Shown here piece by piece: positions 18,280 through 27,453 of a stretch of 64,000 bases of DNA. Source of the stretch: Shewanella mangrovi (lineage in GTDB: Bacteria; Pseudomonadota; Gammaproteobacteria; Enterobacterales; Shewanellaceae); the NCBI RefSeq assembly GCF_000753795.1, contig NZ_JPEO01000005.1:1-64000 (forward strand), given 5' to 3'. The notes below the pieces were generated by a model that did no database searches, had not been told where the DNA came from, and saw only the letters and a program-made list of their open reading frames with translations. Made by a program: the position numbers and the translations under genes. The number at the start of each line of letters is the position of its first letter. The first letter of the stretch is position 1.

Positions 18280-18801
18280 TCAGGCTGATACCGTCAGACC
18301 AGCGTCTTGTTGTGGCTGACTGCGTTCTTGATAGAAATCACCGATATGTTGCGCAAATTGGCGGTACACATTCTGCTCTGGAATGTTACTCAGCTGTGTT
18401 GCGCTTGGCTCCGTAGCGGCTGATGAGGCAGTTTTGTTGTTGCTTTCTGGCACCACGCGGTTGCGAATATCGCGTCTGTCCAAGGCGGGTTTTGACGGCG
18501 TAAACAATTGCAGCAACTGCGCCTTACTTTGTTGCTGGCGTTGCTGTTGCGAACCTTGTTCCTGCTGCTGTTGCTGATTAGATTGCTGCCGTTCATGCAC
18601 GGTATCGGCAAGACGCGCTTGTTGCTGCGCAGTGACATTGGCCCGTTCATTCTGAGAATTCAGCGCCCGTTCTTCGTGGTTGCTGGTGGGCTGTTGCGGC
18701 GGAATCACAGGTGGGCGTTGCAGATTTTCAGCGCGTGCAACATCGGTCGCGGGATTACTGGTCGCGATCGGTATTTGCGGATAGTTAGAGATAACTTGCA
18801 T
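18280..18801 (-). CDS. Gln-rich protein of unknown function
   Basis: A 173-residue protein not recognised as any characterised family. Its centre (about residues 60-90) is a low-complexity Gln/Arg/Asn run likely to be disordered or coiled. Flanks are rich in Pro, Asn and Ser. There is no signal peptide or membrane segment. The ATG at 18801 opens the frame, and the gene faces tex tail to tail. Codon usage resembles the neighbours, supporting a real gene. Nothing in the context fixes a role. Confidence 0.6.
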   Translation of the reverse strand: MQVISNYPQIPIATSNPATDVARAENLQRPPVIPPQQPTSNHEERALNSQNERANVTAQQQARLADTVHERQQSNQQQQQEQGSQQQRQQQSKAQLLQLFTPSKPALDRRDIRNRVVPESNNKTASSAATEPSATQLSNIPEQNVYRQFAQHIGDFYQERSQPQQDAGLTVSA

Positions 18802-18845
18802 GCTGAAAACCTCTTGATTTGCCTAAATTCTAGCCAAAGAGGTGA

Positions 18846-19625
18846 TTAAATTAAACCCTTTTGCGTGCTCCACTGCTGAAAATGGCTCAAAAATTCATCG
18901 GTGTGTGAGATAAAGGGCGCATGTGATGCTTTATTGATGAGCACATCGGTAATATCACCTTCACTTTGTAGCAGCGATATCACTTTGCGCGGCACTAATC
19001 CGTCTAGCTTGCCCCATATTCTCAGCCACGGGCAGTTCAGCGTTGCTAATGAATCCCGCAGATCTATGCTTCTGAGCATCTCCAGTCCTTGAGCGAGTGC
19101 CAGTGCTTGAGGTTGTGGCTTGGCCAACACCAATTCGCGAATACGTTTAATATCGTCGCGTGCCGTCACGCTGCCCATGGCCTGTAGTGCTAAAAAGCGT
19201 TCCACTGTTTTACCTAGATCCTGCTGCAACTGTAGCTCAAACTGCGTTAACACCGGCGCTGCAATGCCAGGCCATTGTTGCTCTGTTTGCGCTAAAAAGC
19301 AGGGGGATGACGCGACCGTGATAAGTCCGGCAATCTGCAGAGGATATCGTTGCGCTAAGCGGGTGGCGAGCAAGCCACCTAATGACCAACCCAAAACGAT
19401 AGACTGCGGCGGGATCTGCGTTGCCAATGCTGCCACCCACGCGTCAAAGCCACCTTCAATCACTTGGCTCTCACCAAAGCCCGGCAGATCGATAGCGATA
19501 CAACTATACTGATCAAGCTGTTCAATTAAGGGCAGAAAGATACTGCTGTTGACGCCCCAGCCGTGCAGTAACACTAATGGACGGCCGCTACCGACGGTTT
19601 GAGAAAACAAGGATGTAGAAGTCAT
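18846..19625 (-). CDS. bioH: Pimeloyl-ACP methyl ester carboxylesterase BioH
   Basis: A 259-residue alpha/beta hydrolase. LLHGWGVNS is the oxyanion region, GWSLGG is the nucleophile elbow, and NKASHAPFISH carries the catalytic histidine. BioH releases pimeloyl-ACP for biotin synthesis. The bioH, gntX (comF), nfuA neighbourhood is the conserved gammaproteobacterial one, supporting BioH over other esterases. ATG 19625 gives the family start (MTSTSLFSQT); the frame extends further upstream without support. The start lies only 21 bases from the divergent gntX start. Confidence 0.9.
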   Translation of the reverse strand: MTSTSLFSQTVGSGRPLVLLHGWGVNSSIFLPLIEQLDQYSCIAIDLPGFGESQVIEGGFDAWVAALATQIPPQSIVLGWSLGGLLATRLAQRYPLQIAGLITVASSPCFLAQTEQQWPGIAAPVLTQFELQLQQDLGKTVERFLALQAMGSVTARDDIKRIRELVLAKPQPQALALAQGLEMLRSIDLRDSLATLNCPWLRIWGKLDGLVPRKVISLLQSEGDITDVLINKASHAPFISHTDEFLSHFQQWSTQKGLI

Positions 19626-19646
19626 TACAAAGCTCAAGGATGAGTG

Positions 19647-20378
19647 ATGGTCAGTCGTAACTTCGCAGTTCGCTGGACGCAATTGGCGAACATTTTACCT
19701 AACCGCTGCTTATTGTGTCATCAGACCATTGCGTCTCCGCAACGGGGCGTTTGTCATGCCTGTCTCGCAAGTTGCTTATATCAGACCGAGATCTGCTTGG
19801 GTTGTGGTAAGCCTATCTATGTGTTGGCTGAATATTGTGGCCACTGTGTCAAACATCGGCCCATTAGCGTTGTGGCGCCAGCGAGCTATCACACCATGCT
19901 CGGTCAGTTAATCCCCGCCATTAAATATCAGGCGCAGTTTGCGGCATTGCCAGCACTGGTTGAAGCCTTGGCTAAACGCATCGAACATCTCTGCCAGAAT
20001 GAATTACTGACGTTGCCACAGGTGTTAATTCCGGTGCCGCTGCATCGCCAACGTCTTATTGCGCGTGGCTATAATCAAGCTTGGCTTATCGCAGATGCAC
20101 TCTCAAAGCGCTTACAGATTCCGATGGACGATCAGTTGCTGCTGCGGGTAGCGCATACGCCAGCGCAGGCACAGTTATCGGGAAAGCAGCGACGGCAAAA
20201 TCTTGCAGATGCATTTGCGCTCAGGCGGGCGTCACCTTACCAACGAATCGCGTTAATCGATGATGTGGTCACGACGGGCAGCACCATTGATGCCATTGCC
20301 CGAGTCCTCAGTCCTTCGGCACCGCATATTCAAGCATGGTGTTTAGCAAGAGCTGAAGCCCCCGCCTTAAAGGAATAA
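19647..20378 (+). CDS. gntX: ComF-family phosphoribosyltransferase-like protein GntX
   Basis: A 243-residue ComF/GntX protein. The N-terminal third has a four-Cys zinc-finger arrangement (CLLCHQ, CHACL, CLGCG, CGHC), and the C-terminal part has a type I phosphoribosyltransferase signature (LIDDVVTTGSTID). Homologues are linked to DNA uptake (ComF) and use of DNA as a nutrient; the enzymatic activity is unproven. ATG 19647 follows AAGGATGAG; a GTG one codon earlier is the only other option. It precedes nfuA on the same strand. Confidence 0.88.
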   Translation: MVSRNFAVRWTQLANILPNRCLLCHQTIASPQRGVCHACLASCLYQTEICLGCGKPIYVLAEYCGHCVKHRPISVVAPASYHTMLGQLIPAIKYQAQFAALPALVEALAKRIEHLCQNELLTLPQVLIPVPLHRQRLIARGYNQAWLIADALSKRLQIPMDDQLLLRVAHTPAQAQLSGKQRRQNLADAFALRRASPYQRIALIDDVVTTGSTIDAIARVLSPSAPHIQAWCLARAEAPALKE

Positions 20379-20522
20379 GTTGGTTAAGCTCCGTATAGTG
20401 CATTTTTGATGGTTCTATGCCGTTTCGTTAGTTAATGGGGCTACAAAGCGGCGTTTATCAGGAGTATCATAGGGTCAATTCTTACTAAATCACTCAGGTT
20501 TATCCTGATGGAGCAGGTTTTC

Positions 20523-21101
20523 ATGATCAGTATTTCTGAAGCAGCTCAGGCTCACTTTGTGAAGCTGCTGGCTGACCAGCCAGAAGGCACTAATATTCGC
20601 GTTTTTGTTATTAGCCCGGGAACCCCTCAGGCTGAGTGTGGTGTATCTTACTGCCCACCAGATGCGGTTGAAGCTGACGATATCGAAATTGAATTCAATG
20701 GGTTCAATGCGATGGTTGACGAGAAAAGCGCGCCATTTTTAGAAGAAGCCAGTATCGATCTGACCACAGATCAACTGGGTTCACAGCTCACCCTGAAAGC
20801 GCCTAATGCGAAAATGCGTAAAGTTGCTGACGATGCGCCGCTGCGTGACCGTGTTGAGTATATGATTCAATCCGAAATCAATCCGCAGTTAGCCAGCCAT
20901 GGTGGTCACATCATGCTGGTGGAACTGACCGAAGACGGCGTCGCCGTATTGCAGTTCGGCGGTGGTTGTAACGGCTGTTCAATGGTAGATGTCACGTTGA
21001 AAGATGGCATTGAAAAGCAGATGTTGGAGCGTTTTGCCGGTGAGTTGACCGCCGTGACAGATGCGACCGATCACCAACATGGTGAACACTCTTTCCAATA
21101 A
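20523..21101 (+). CDS. nfuA: Iron-sulfur cluster carrier NfuA
   Basis: A 192-residue protein with an N-terminal degenerate A-type domain ([17 protein letters not shown]) and a C-terminal Nfu domain carrying the cluster ligands in CNGCS. NfuA carries [4Fe-4S] clusters to target enzymes, especially under oxidative stress or iron limitation. ATG 20523 matches the E. coli start and follows GGAGCAGG; the frame opens five codons earlier. It is the downstream partner of gntX and ends at a strong bidirectional terminator. Confidence 0.96.
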   Translation: MISISEAAQAHFVKLLADQPEGTNIRVFVISPGTPQAECGVSYCPPDAVEADDIEIEFNGFNAMVDEKSAPFLEEASIDLTTDQLGSQLTLKAPNAKMRKVADDAPLRDRVEYMIQSEINPQLASHGGHIMLVELTEDGVAVLQFGGGCNGCSMVDVTLKDGIEKQMLERFAGELTAVTDATDHQHGEHSFQ

Positions 21102-21116
21102 TGGATTGTTCCCATT

Positions 21117-21143
21117 AAAAAAGGCGCCTCGGGCGCCTTTTTT
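21117..21143. terminator. Bidirectional terminator between nfuA and the MATE gene
   Basis: A perfect 12-base stem AAAAAAGGCGCC / GGCGCCTTTTTT with a TCG loop, placed between convergent genes. Confidence 0.92.
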
Positions 21144-21155
21144 GTTATTGGTCAT

Positions 21156-22496
21156 TTAAGGTTCCAAAAAGCGTTCTCGGCGCCAAAGGTAGTAACCTCC
21201 AAGGGTGACACTGCGAGCCAGCATAAACCCCGCAAGCGCTAACCATAGTCCTTGGTTGTGCCAAGATTGGCTAAACCACCATAATGGCGCAAACACCAAC
21301 AAGCTGGCGATCATCATACTATTGCGCATGGTATGGCCCTTGGCAGCGCCGATAAACACACCATCAAACAGATAACAGCCAAAGGATAAAATGGGTAACA
21401 CCACTAGCCATGGCCGCAGCGCCGTGGCAGCAAGCACGACGTCGTCAATCGACGTTAGCAAGCGGATAAGCCCATCTCCCTCCAACCAAAATGCCAGCGA
21501 AAATAACAGGGCGATAGCGGCTGACCACTTGAATGCTAAGCTGACGGTGGCATAAAGCTCTGGGTAGTTGTGTTCACCAGCAGCGCGACCAACCTCGGCT
21601 TCCGCATAATAGGCAATGCCGTCAAGGGCGTAGGAAATTAGCAACAACAGATTCAGCATGACTGCGTTGGCGGCAACGGTATTATCCCCCAGGCTGGCGC
21701 CAGCGAAGGTAATAAAAGCAAAGGTGAGCTGCAGGAACAGACTGCGAATAAAAATATCGCGGTTAAGTCTTAGTAGGCGGCTGAAATCCACCAATTTTAA
21801 TGCCGCCAATAGCGGCTTGATGGCGATATTCCCTAGGTATGAAAGGGCATTTTTTACTATCAACAGTGCTACCAGTGTACTGATAATATCGGCGATAACG
21901 GATGCAAGCGCCGCCCCTTTCACGCCCCAGCCGAAGCCGACCACAAACAGTAAGTCGAGCGCGATATTAACGCTGTTGGTGATGATCAATTGCCACATTG
22001 CGGCCTTAGGTTGCTGCCGCCCCATCAACCAACCGAGCAGTACCATGTTGAGTAGCGCAAAGGGTGTACCCCAAATACGCACACTAAAATAGGCATGACC
22101 ATATTGCACCACATCGTTACTGGCATCGTTAAACTGCATCGCCAGCTGCCACACCGGCCATTGCAGCAATAAAAACAGTGCGCCTAAGAAGAGTGCGATA
22201 AGTGACGACTGTAATAAAATCTGCAACTGCGCAGGGTTATCCCGGCGGCCAAAACCCTGCGCAACTAATGCAGTGGTCGACATTCGCAGAAATCCCATCA
22301 ACCACAGCATCAATGTTATAATCGTCGACCCCACCGCCACGCCACCTAGATAGGCGGCATCGCTCAAGTGGCCAATGACCGCAGTATCGACCAAACCTAA
22401 GAGTGGCACTGTGATATTGGATAAAATCATTGGCAGCGCAAGTGCCAGAAGTTTTTTGTGGCGATTGCTTGGCTGTGGCACTGGCTGTTTACTCAT
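21156..22496 (-). CDS. MATE-family efflux transporter (DinF-like)
   Basis: A 446-residue inner-membrane protein with about 12 membrane helices in two related halves. N-terminal blocks LALPMILSNITVPLLGLVDTAVIGHL and FLRMSTTALVAQGFGR place it in the DinF branch of MATE exporters, which use sodium or proton gradients to expel cationic drugs or metabolites. ATG 22496 gives the family start, but no clear Shine-Dalgarno precedes it. Its start is 18 bases from the divergent deacetylase start, so its promoter must lie within that gene. Confidence 0.88.
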   Translation of the reverse strand: MSKQPVPQPSNRHKKLLALALPMILSNITVPLLGLVDTAVIGHLSDAAYLGGVAVGSTIITLMLWLMGFLRMSTTALVAQGFGRRDNPAQLQILLQSSLIALFLGALFLLLQWPVWQLAMQFNDASNDVVQYGHAYFSVRIWGTPFALLNMVLLGWLMGRQQPKAAMWQLIITNSVNIALDLLFVVGFGWGVKGAALASVIADIISTLVALLIVKNALSYLGNIAIKPLLAALKLVDFSRLLRLNRDIFIRSLFLQLTFAFITFAGASLGDNTVAANAVMLNLLLLISYALDGIAYYAEAEVGRAAGEHNYPELYATVSLAFKWSAAIALLFSLAFWLEGDGLIRLLTSIDDVVLAATALRPWLVVLPILSFGCYLFDGVFIGAAKGHTMRNSMMIASLLVFAPLWWFSQSWHNQGLWLALAGFMLARSVTLGGYYLWRRERFLEP

Positions 22497-22514
22497 TAGG
22501 TTCGGAGATTCTTC

Positions 22515-23573
22515 ATGGGATTCAAAACGTTGTTTTCGGCATTGCTGCTGGTAGTTACCACGCAAATATCTGCTGTGCAGGCTGCCGTTATTCTACAGTA
22601 TCATCATGTTTCTGAAACCTCTCCGGCCGTTACCAGTGTGTCACCAGCACAATTTGCCGAACAGATGCAGTATCTGGCGGAACAACAATTTCATGTGGTG
22701 CCGCTTGCAGACGTGATTGAGTCAATTAGACAGAAGCGCTCATTACCAGCGAAAACAGTGGCGATTACCTTTGATGATGGCTATCGCAGTATCGCTGAAA
22801 ATGCTGCACCGATTTTGCAAAAATACGGTTTCCCTTACACCCTGTTTGTTGCCATAGAGCCAATTGAAAAAGGCTTTGGTGAAATGATGGATTGGCCGCA
22901 ACTACAGCAATTAGCGCAGCATGGGGCTACGATTGCGAATCACTCTTGGGCACATGACCATCTTATCCGTCGTGAAAACCATGAGACAGAGCAGCAGTGG
23001 CTGGCGCGTATTAAAGCTAACCTTGAGCGTACTGAAGCGGCGATCAAACAACATACGGGTCAAAGTGTAAAAACATTGGCGTATCCGTATGGCGAATACA
23101 ACAGCGCATTGCAGCAACTGCTGACACAGATGGGCTATGTTGCCTTAGGACAGCAAAGCGGTGCGGCAGGTGAATACTCATCTCTGACGGCGATCCCGCG
23201 TTTTCCGGTTGCGGGTGCTTACGCCAACATGGAGACGCTGAAGATTAAACTGATGTCTTTGAATATGCCGGTTGTGGCGCAAACGCCTGAAAATCCGCAA
23301 CTGACGGCAACACAAAATCGTCCAGAGTTACGCGTATCGCTGAAGTTGGATGATATTCAAAAATCGCAGTTTGCTTGTTTTATTCAGGGGCAAGGTAAGC
23401 AACTGCCAACGTGGGTTGACGACCACACCTTTGTTATTCGCGCGGAAAAACCTTTGCCTGCGGGCCGTTCAAGGTACAATTGCACCGCGCCCAGCAAGTC
23501 ACAGTCCGGTTACTACTGGTTTAGCCAGGCGTGGGTACGACCACTAAATGATGGTAGCTGGTTGAAAGAATAA
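22515..23573 (+). CDS. Secreted polysaccharide deacetylase family protein
   Basis: A 352-residue exported protein with a signal peptide to about residue 23 and a NodB-type deacetylase domain. TFDDGYRS holds the metal and catalytic Asp pair; NHSWAHDHL supplies the metal histidines. LAYPYGEYN is the third motif. A C-terminal extension of about 90 residues is beta-rich with two Cys. It resembles envelope or exopolysaccharide N-deacetylases. ATG 22515 follows GGAG by 7 bases. It precedes the GT2-VTT-ArnT-like set by 194 bases, so linkage to envelope glycan work is plausible but unproven. Confidence 0.85.
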   Translation: MGFKTLFSALLLVVTTQISAVQAAVILQYHHVSETSPAVTSVSPAQFAEQMQYLAEQQFHVVPLADVIESIRQKRSLPAKTVAITFDDGYRSIAENAAPILQKYGFPYTLFVAIEPIEKGFGEMMDWPQLQQLAQHGATIANHSWAHDHLIRRENHETEQQWLARIKANLERTEAAIKQHTGQSVKTLAYPYGEYNSALQQLLTQMGYVALGQQSGAAGEYSSLTAIPRFPVAGAYANMETLKIKLMSLNMPVVAQTPENPQLTATQNRPELRVSLKLDDIQKSQFACFIQGQGKQLPTWVDDHTFVIRAEKPLPAGRSRYNCTAPSKSQSGYYWFSQAWVRPLNDGSWLKE

Positions 23574-23767
23574 GAGTTTTAGCACAGCAGAACTAAATTT
23601 CTTGTAACGTGTCATAAAAGCATTCTTGAGATTCGGTAAAATATCTGGCCGAATTGGGTGCTTTATATGCCGTTGCATTTACATTTGTGCTGTTTTGGTA
23701 ATGCAATCGCCGCTTTTCAAGTTGAAGAGCAAGCGCTGCTTTGACTTGAGTATTTAGGAGCAAGTTT

Positions 23768-24505
23768 TTGATTTCTGTAGTAATTCCTGCCAAAGATGAA
23801 ACGGGTAATATAGGTCCGCTCATTACCGAAATTCATCAAGCACTTAACAAGCTGACGCCGTTTGAGGTGATTGTTGTTGATGATGGTAGTACTGATGGTA
23901 CTGCAGCAGAAGTGGTGAACACAGCTAATGCATTGGGTTGTGCCGCCAAAGCCGTAATTCACAAACAGAGCACTGGACAAAGTACTGCGGTGTGGACTGG
24001 TGTACGTCAGGCAGCAGGTGAGTGGATTGTGACGCTGGATGCTGATGGTCAGAATGACCCGGCAGATATTCCCGCCATGATTGAGCTTGCCAAGCAGATC
24101 AAGGCAGCAGACTTTTGCGTTGCGGGTTATCGCAAGAATCGCAAGGACACGGCTTGGAAACGTTTCCAGTCACGCTTTGCCAATAAGGTACGTAACGCCA
24201 TGTTGCATGATGGTGTGCCAGATACCGGCTGTGGTTTAAAGCTGTTCCCACGCGAAACCTTCATCAAGATGCCTTATTTTAATCATATGCATCGCTATAT
24301 TCCGGCACTCGTACGACGTATGGGCGGCGAAGTGCAGATTTCAGTGGTTAACCATCGTGATCGTCAGGTGGGTGTGTCTAAATACACTGCGTGGAACCGT
24401 GCTTGGGTCGGCATCGTCGATATTCTGGGTGTTATGTGGTTAATCCGTCGTGCCAAGATTGCGGAGATCAAACAGATTGAAACTAGTATCTCTGCTGACA
24501 AGTAA
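23768..24505 (+). CDS. GT2 glycosyltransferase, polyprenyl-phosphate sugar synthase type
   Basis: A 245-residue GT-A-fold glycosyltransferase of the DPM1/ArnC type. MISVVIPAKDE opens the nucleotide-binding fold, VVDDGSTDGT and LDADGQNDP carry the acidic metal site, and GCGLKLF is the acceptor-end motif. It lacks the C-terminal membrane helices of ArnC, so it matches soluble DPM1-like enzymes that load a sugar onto polyprenyl phosphate. The start is TTG 23768 after TAGGAGCAAG. The next gene begins inside its last 29 bases, which couples the two. The sugar donor is not readable from sequence. Confidence 0.87.
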   Translation: MISVVIPAKDETGNIGPLITEIHQALNKLTPFEVIVVDDGSTDGTAAEVVNTANALGCAAKAVIHKQSTGQSTAVWTGVRQAAGEWIVTLDADGQNDPADIPAMIELAKQIKAADFCVAGYRKNRKDTAWKRFQSRFANKVRNAMLHDGVPDTGCGLKLFPRETFIKMPYFNHMHRYIPALVRRMGGEVQISVVNHRDRQVGVSKYTAWNRAWVGIVDILGVMWLIRRAKIAEIKQIETSISADK

Positions 24506-25187
24506 GCAGTTTGGTAAATCGCTGTTTACGGTACTGATCTTTGTACTGCTGGCGTTGCTGGTGGAGAGTGGTTGGTTTGAACACTTGACTGATAAGCAAT
24601 GGGTTGCTGCACTGATCAACCAAGAAGGGATCAGCGGTGATGCACTGGTCTTTGGTTGTGCAGTATTGTTTATGGCGGTGGGAGGACCTCGGCAACTAGT
24701 TGCCTTGGTATATGGTTACACCTTAGGAACGGCGTTAGGCACGCTGATGGCCGCGATGGCCGCGATTGTGGGCTGTGGCGTGACCTTTTATCTGGCCCGT
24801 TTTACCATTAAGGGTATTATTACTCGCCGCTTCGGTAAAAAAACCAAGAAATTTGAACAATTTATCTGCCATAAAACGTGGCTTAAAGTCATTATTATTC
24901 GGTTTTTACCTGTGGGCAGTAACTTAGTCACCAACCTGCTGGCTGGCTCGACCCACACTCCTTCAAGCGGATTTTTCCTCGGCAGTTTTATTGGCTATTT
25001 GCCGCAAACCTTTATCTTTGCCAGCGCCGGTGCGGGTATTGGTTTCTCCGACCATTTTACACTGATGTTCAGTTGCATTCTGTTGGTCGCTTCCAGCCTT
25101 ATTGGTACTTATCTATATCGCCGTCGCGTGCAGCCTACGGTGGCTGACATTCTGGCAGAAGCCGATGATAAAGAGACGCAATCATGA
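24477..25187 (+). CDS. TVP38/TMEM64 (VTT-domain) membrane protein
   Basis: A 236-residue inner-membrane protein with about six hydrophobic segments and the VTT/SNARE-associated domain hallmarks VGGPRQLVALVYGY and FLPVGSNLVTNLLAGS. VTT/DedA-type proteins include transporters of undecaprenyl phosphate and other lipids. TTG 24477 is preferred because GGAG lies 10 bases upstream; the open frame starts earlier at GTG 24450. It overlaps the GT2 gene by 29 bases and the next gene by 4. The position between a lipid-sugar synthase and a lipid-sugar user suggests a flippase role, which is an inference. Confidence 0.82.
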   Translation: MKLVSLLTSKQFGKSLFTVLIFVLLALLVESGWFEHLTDKQWVAALINQEGISGDALVFGCAVLFMAVGGPRQLVALVYGYTLGTALGTLMAAMAAIVGCGVTFYLARFTIKGIITRRFGKKTKKFEQFICHKTWLKVIIIRFLPVGSNLVTNLLAGSTHTPSSGFFLGSFIGYLPQTFIFASAGAGIGFSDHFTLMFSCILLVASSLIGTYLYRRRVQPTVADILAEADDKETQS

Positions 25188-26905
25188 CCCTGTTGAAAAG
25201 CTATTTTGAGTCTGACGATTATCGCCGTACGTTCTGGGCCATTTTCATCATTACCCTGATAATGATGTTGCTAGGCGTCGGTTTACGTTCACCTTGGCCT
25301 GCCGACGAGCCGCGTTTCGTCGAAGTTGCGCGAGAAATGGTCGCAAGCGGTCAGTGGCTCTTTCCATCGCGAGGCGGTGAGTTTTACCCCGATAAGCCTC
25401 CTGTGTTTATGTGGGCCATTGCGCTCTGCTATCAGCTGATTGGTAATCTGCAACTCGCCTTTTTAATTCCCAATGCGCTCTGTGGCTTGCTCACCACAAT
25501 GTTGGTGTTTGATCTCGGTGCGCGCCTGTGGAACGTGCGCACTGGACGTAATGCCGCACTGTTGTTGATGCTGGTGCCGCAGTTTTTGATCCAATCAAAA
25601 AATGCCCAGATCGATGCCATGGTGATGTGTTGGATCACTGTGGGTTGTTACGGCCTTATTCGCCATTTTTTCACTGGTCCAAGTTGGCGCTGGTATTTTA
25701 TCGCTTGGGCCTTTATGGGGCTCGGCGTCATTACCAAAGGCGTGGGCTTCCTGCCATTACTGATGTTATTGCCTCTGGCTATTTATGCCTGGCGCAAAGG
25801 CCTTTATCGCGATAGCTGGCGTTGGAAAGCGGCGTTGGGGCCGGTGGTGATGTTAGCGGTCATTGCATGTTGGTTAGTGCCAATGGTGGTGACTGTTATG
25901 ACCTCAGGTGATGCGCAGCATCTGGCCTATATGAACAACATACTGTTCAAGCAAACGGGTCACCGCTACGTTGCCGCTTGGCACCATATTAAGCCTTGGT
26001 ACTTCTTTATTTTTTCCGTTATCCCTTGGTTGTGGCTGCCGTTACCATTGCTGGCGATTGCGTATTGGAAGAAATTGGTGGCCAGCGTTAAAGCCGATCC
26101 GCGGATTGCAATTCTACTCATTTGGGTCGCCTTAGTGGTGCTGTTTTTCAGTATCAGTCCGGGTAAACGTAACGTCTATATTTTGCCAGCATTGCCGATG
26201 GCCTGTTTGGCATTCGCCGCAGCGTTGCAACAGGTAAAAGAATGCCGTTGGTTTGAGCGTCTGCTACAGGGGCTAATGTGGCTGCTCGGCATTGTCATTT
26301 TGGTATTGGCGATTGGTGCGATGTGTGAGCATCCCGCCATTGTGAAAAAGTTAGCTGACTACACCGATGATTTAACCCATGTTGGCTATTTCACGCTGAC
26401 GATGGCCATTGGCTGGTTAGTGTTGCTACTGGTATCGCGGAAGCAGCCGGCGCTGTTGCAAGCAGGCGTGATTACCATCTTTGGTTGGGCGCTCTATACC
26501 ACTTGGGGTTATGCATTGCTGGAGCATATGCGTACTCCTAAAGATGTGATGCAGCATACTGCCGAGGTGATTGGGGATGATGGCCAACTGGGGCTTATCG
26601 ATTTCAAAGAGCAGTTTATTCTGTTCTCGCCGATCGACATTACGCACTTCAGCTATCTGGCGCCAGTGGAACAGCAAGAACGCAATGCTTGGCGCTGGCA
26701 ACAACAGGGCAGTAGCCGTTATTTGTTAGTGCCGTCCACCGAAGAATTGCATTGCTTTGATATGAGCAAAGGTCGTGACATGGGCGAAGCGCACCGTGAA
26801 AACTGGATTTTACTCGGGGAAGACGCGCGTTTAGCCGATTGCCCAGCGCCAGAACATACGACAGTGTTTTTTACGCCTAAGCCCGGCGCTTGGATGAAGC
26901 AATAA
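25184..26905 (+). CDS. ArnT-like lipid-linked-sugar glycosyltransferase
   Basis: A 573-residue integral membrane GT-C protein of the ArnT/PMT (dolichyl-phosphate mannosyltransferase) type. The first periplasmic loop reads WPADEPRFVEVAREM, holding the Asp-Glu pair expected of the active site, with DKPPVFMW just after. About 11-12 membrane helices follow, then a soluble C-terminal part of about 120 residues. Such enzymes move a sugar from a polyprenyl phosphate carrier to lipid A or another periplasmic acceptor. The ATG overlaps the VTT gene stop in an ATGA junction, so the three genes form one operon. True ArnT (aminoarabinose) is not certain because no arn genes are nearby. Confidence 0.85.
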   Translation: MTLLKSYFESDDYRRTFWAIFIITLIMMLLGVGLRSPWPADEPRFVEVAREMVASGQWLFPSRGGEFYPDKPPVFMWAIALCYQLIGNLQLAFLIPNALCGLLTTMLVFDLGARLWNVRTGRNAALLLMLVPQFLIQSKNAQIDAMVMCWITVGCYGLIRHFFTGPSWRWYFIAWAFMGLGVITKGVGFLPLLMLLPLAIYAWRKGLYRDSWRWKAALGPVVMLAVIACWLVPMVVTVMTSGDAQHLAYMNNILFKQTGHRYVAAWHHIKPWYFFIFSVIPWLWLPLPLLAIAYWKKLVASVKADPRIAILLIWVALVVLFFSISPGKRNVYILPALPMACLAFAAALQQVKECRWFERLLQGLMWLLGIVILVLAIGAMCEHPAIVKKLADYTDDLTHVGYFTLTMAIGWLVLLLVSRKQPALLQAGVITIFGWALYTTWGYALLEHMRTPKDVMQHTAEVIGDDGQLGLIDFKEQFILFSPIDITHFSYLAPVEQQERNAWRWQQQGSSRYLLVPSTEELHCFDMSKGRDMGEAHRENWILLGEDARLADCPAPEHTTVFFTPKPGAWMKQ

Positions 26906-26930
26906 AGATAAAACGCTTAGTTAAGCGCAT

Positions 26931-26967
26931 AAAAAAGCCGTGCAGCCTCTGACTCTGCACGGCCTTG
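26931..26967. terminator. Terminator between the ArnT-like gene and sulA
   Basis: The stem GCCGTGCAG / CTGCACGGC has a 9-base loop. The six-base A run on its left gives a U-tract for the minus strand, so it chiefly ends lexA-sulA. Confidence 0.85.
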
Positions 26968-26985
26968 TTGTTTCTGCCGCATTGT

Positions 26986-27453
26986 TTAATGCACTGCTTG
27001 CAGCCAGCAGCTCGATTGCAATTCGGTGGCCGCATGGGTTTCTAACACTATGCCCAAAGCGCGCGCACTCTTGGCTACCAGTTGCAGACGACGCTTATCT
27101 TTGTGGTCCAGTTGCTCAACCCAACTCACTACTGCACTGGTAGTGCCGCTAGTCAAAGCACGTTCGGTTGCCCACAAGGCTTCTACTTCGTCGCGGGCAT
27201 GGACTTGCAGGACGCGATCCATTCTGACGCCGGCATTCGCCAAAATCGTTTTGTAACCAGCGAAGCCCGGATTAATCAGCACAATCCAACGCCCTTGTTG
27301 GCTGAGTTGTGCCAGTTGGCTGCTAAGCTGTTGTAGCTCGCGACGACCATTACTGCTGGAAGGTAGATTAGAGACGCCAACATCGTTAAGTTGACTGTCG
27401 ACATCCTGCCATAATCCCGGATGACGTGGTGCATTCCCCTGCAACATACTCAT
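26986..27453 (-). CDS. sulA: SOS cell-division inhibitor SulA
   Basis: A 155-residue SulA-type protein. The core [33 protein letters not shown] matches the FtsZ-binding RecA-like fold of SulA. SulA blocks FtsZ assembly during the SOS response. Its ATG at 27453 overlaps the lexA stop (ATGA), with GGAG upstream, so it is the second gene of a lexA-sulA operon as in Pseudomonas, and it needs no SOS box of its own. The frame opens two codons earlier at a TTG. Confidence 0.85.
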   Translation of the reverse strand: MSMLQGNAPRHPGLWQDVDSQLNDVGVSNLPSSSNGRRELQQLSSQLAQLSQQGRWIVLINPGFAGYKTILANAGVRMDRVLQVHARDEVEALWATERALTSGTTSAVVSWVEQLDHKDKRRLQLVAKSARALGIVLETHAATELQSSCWLQAVH

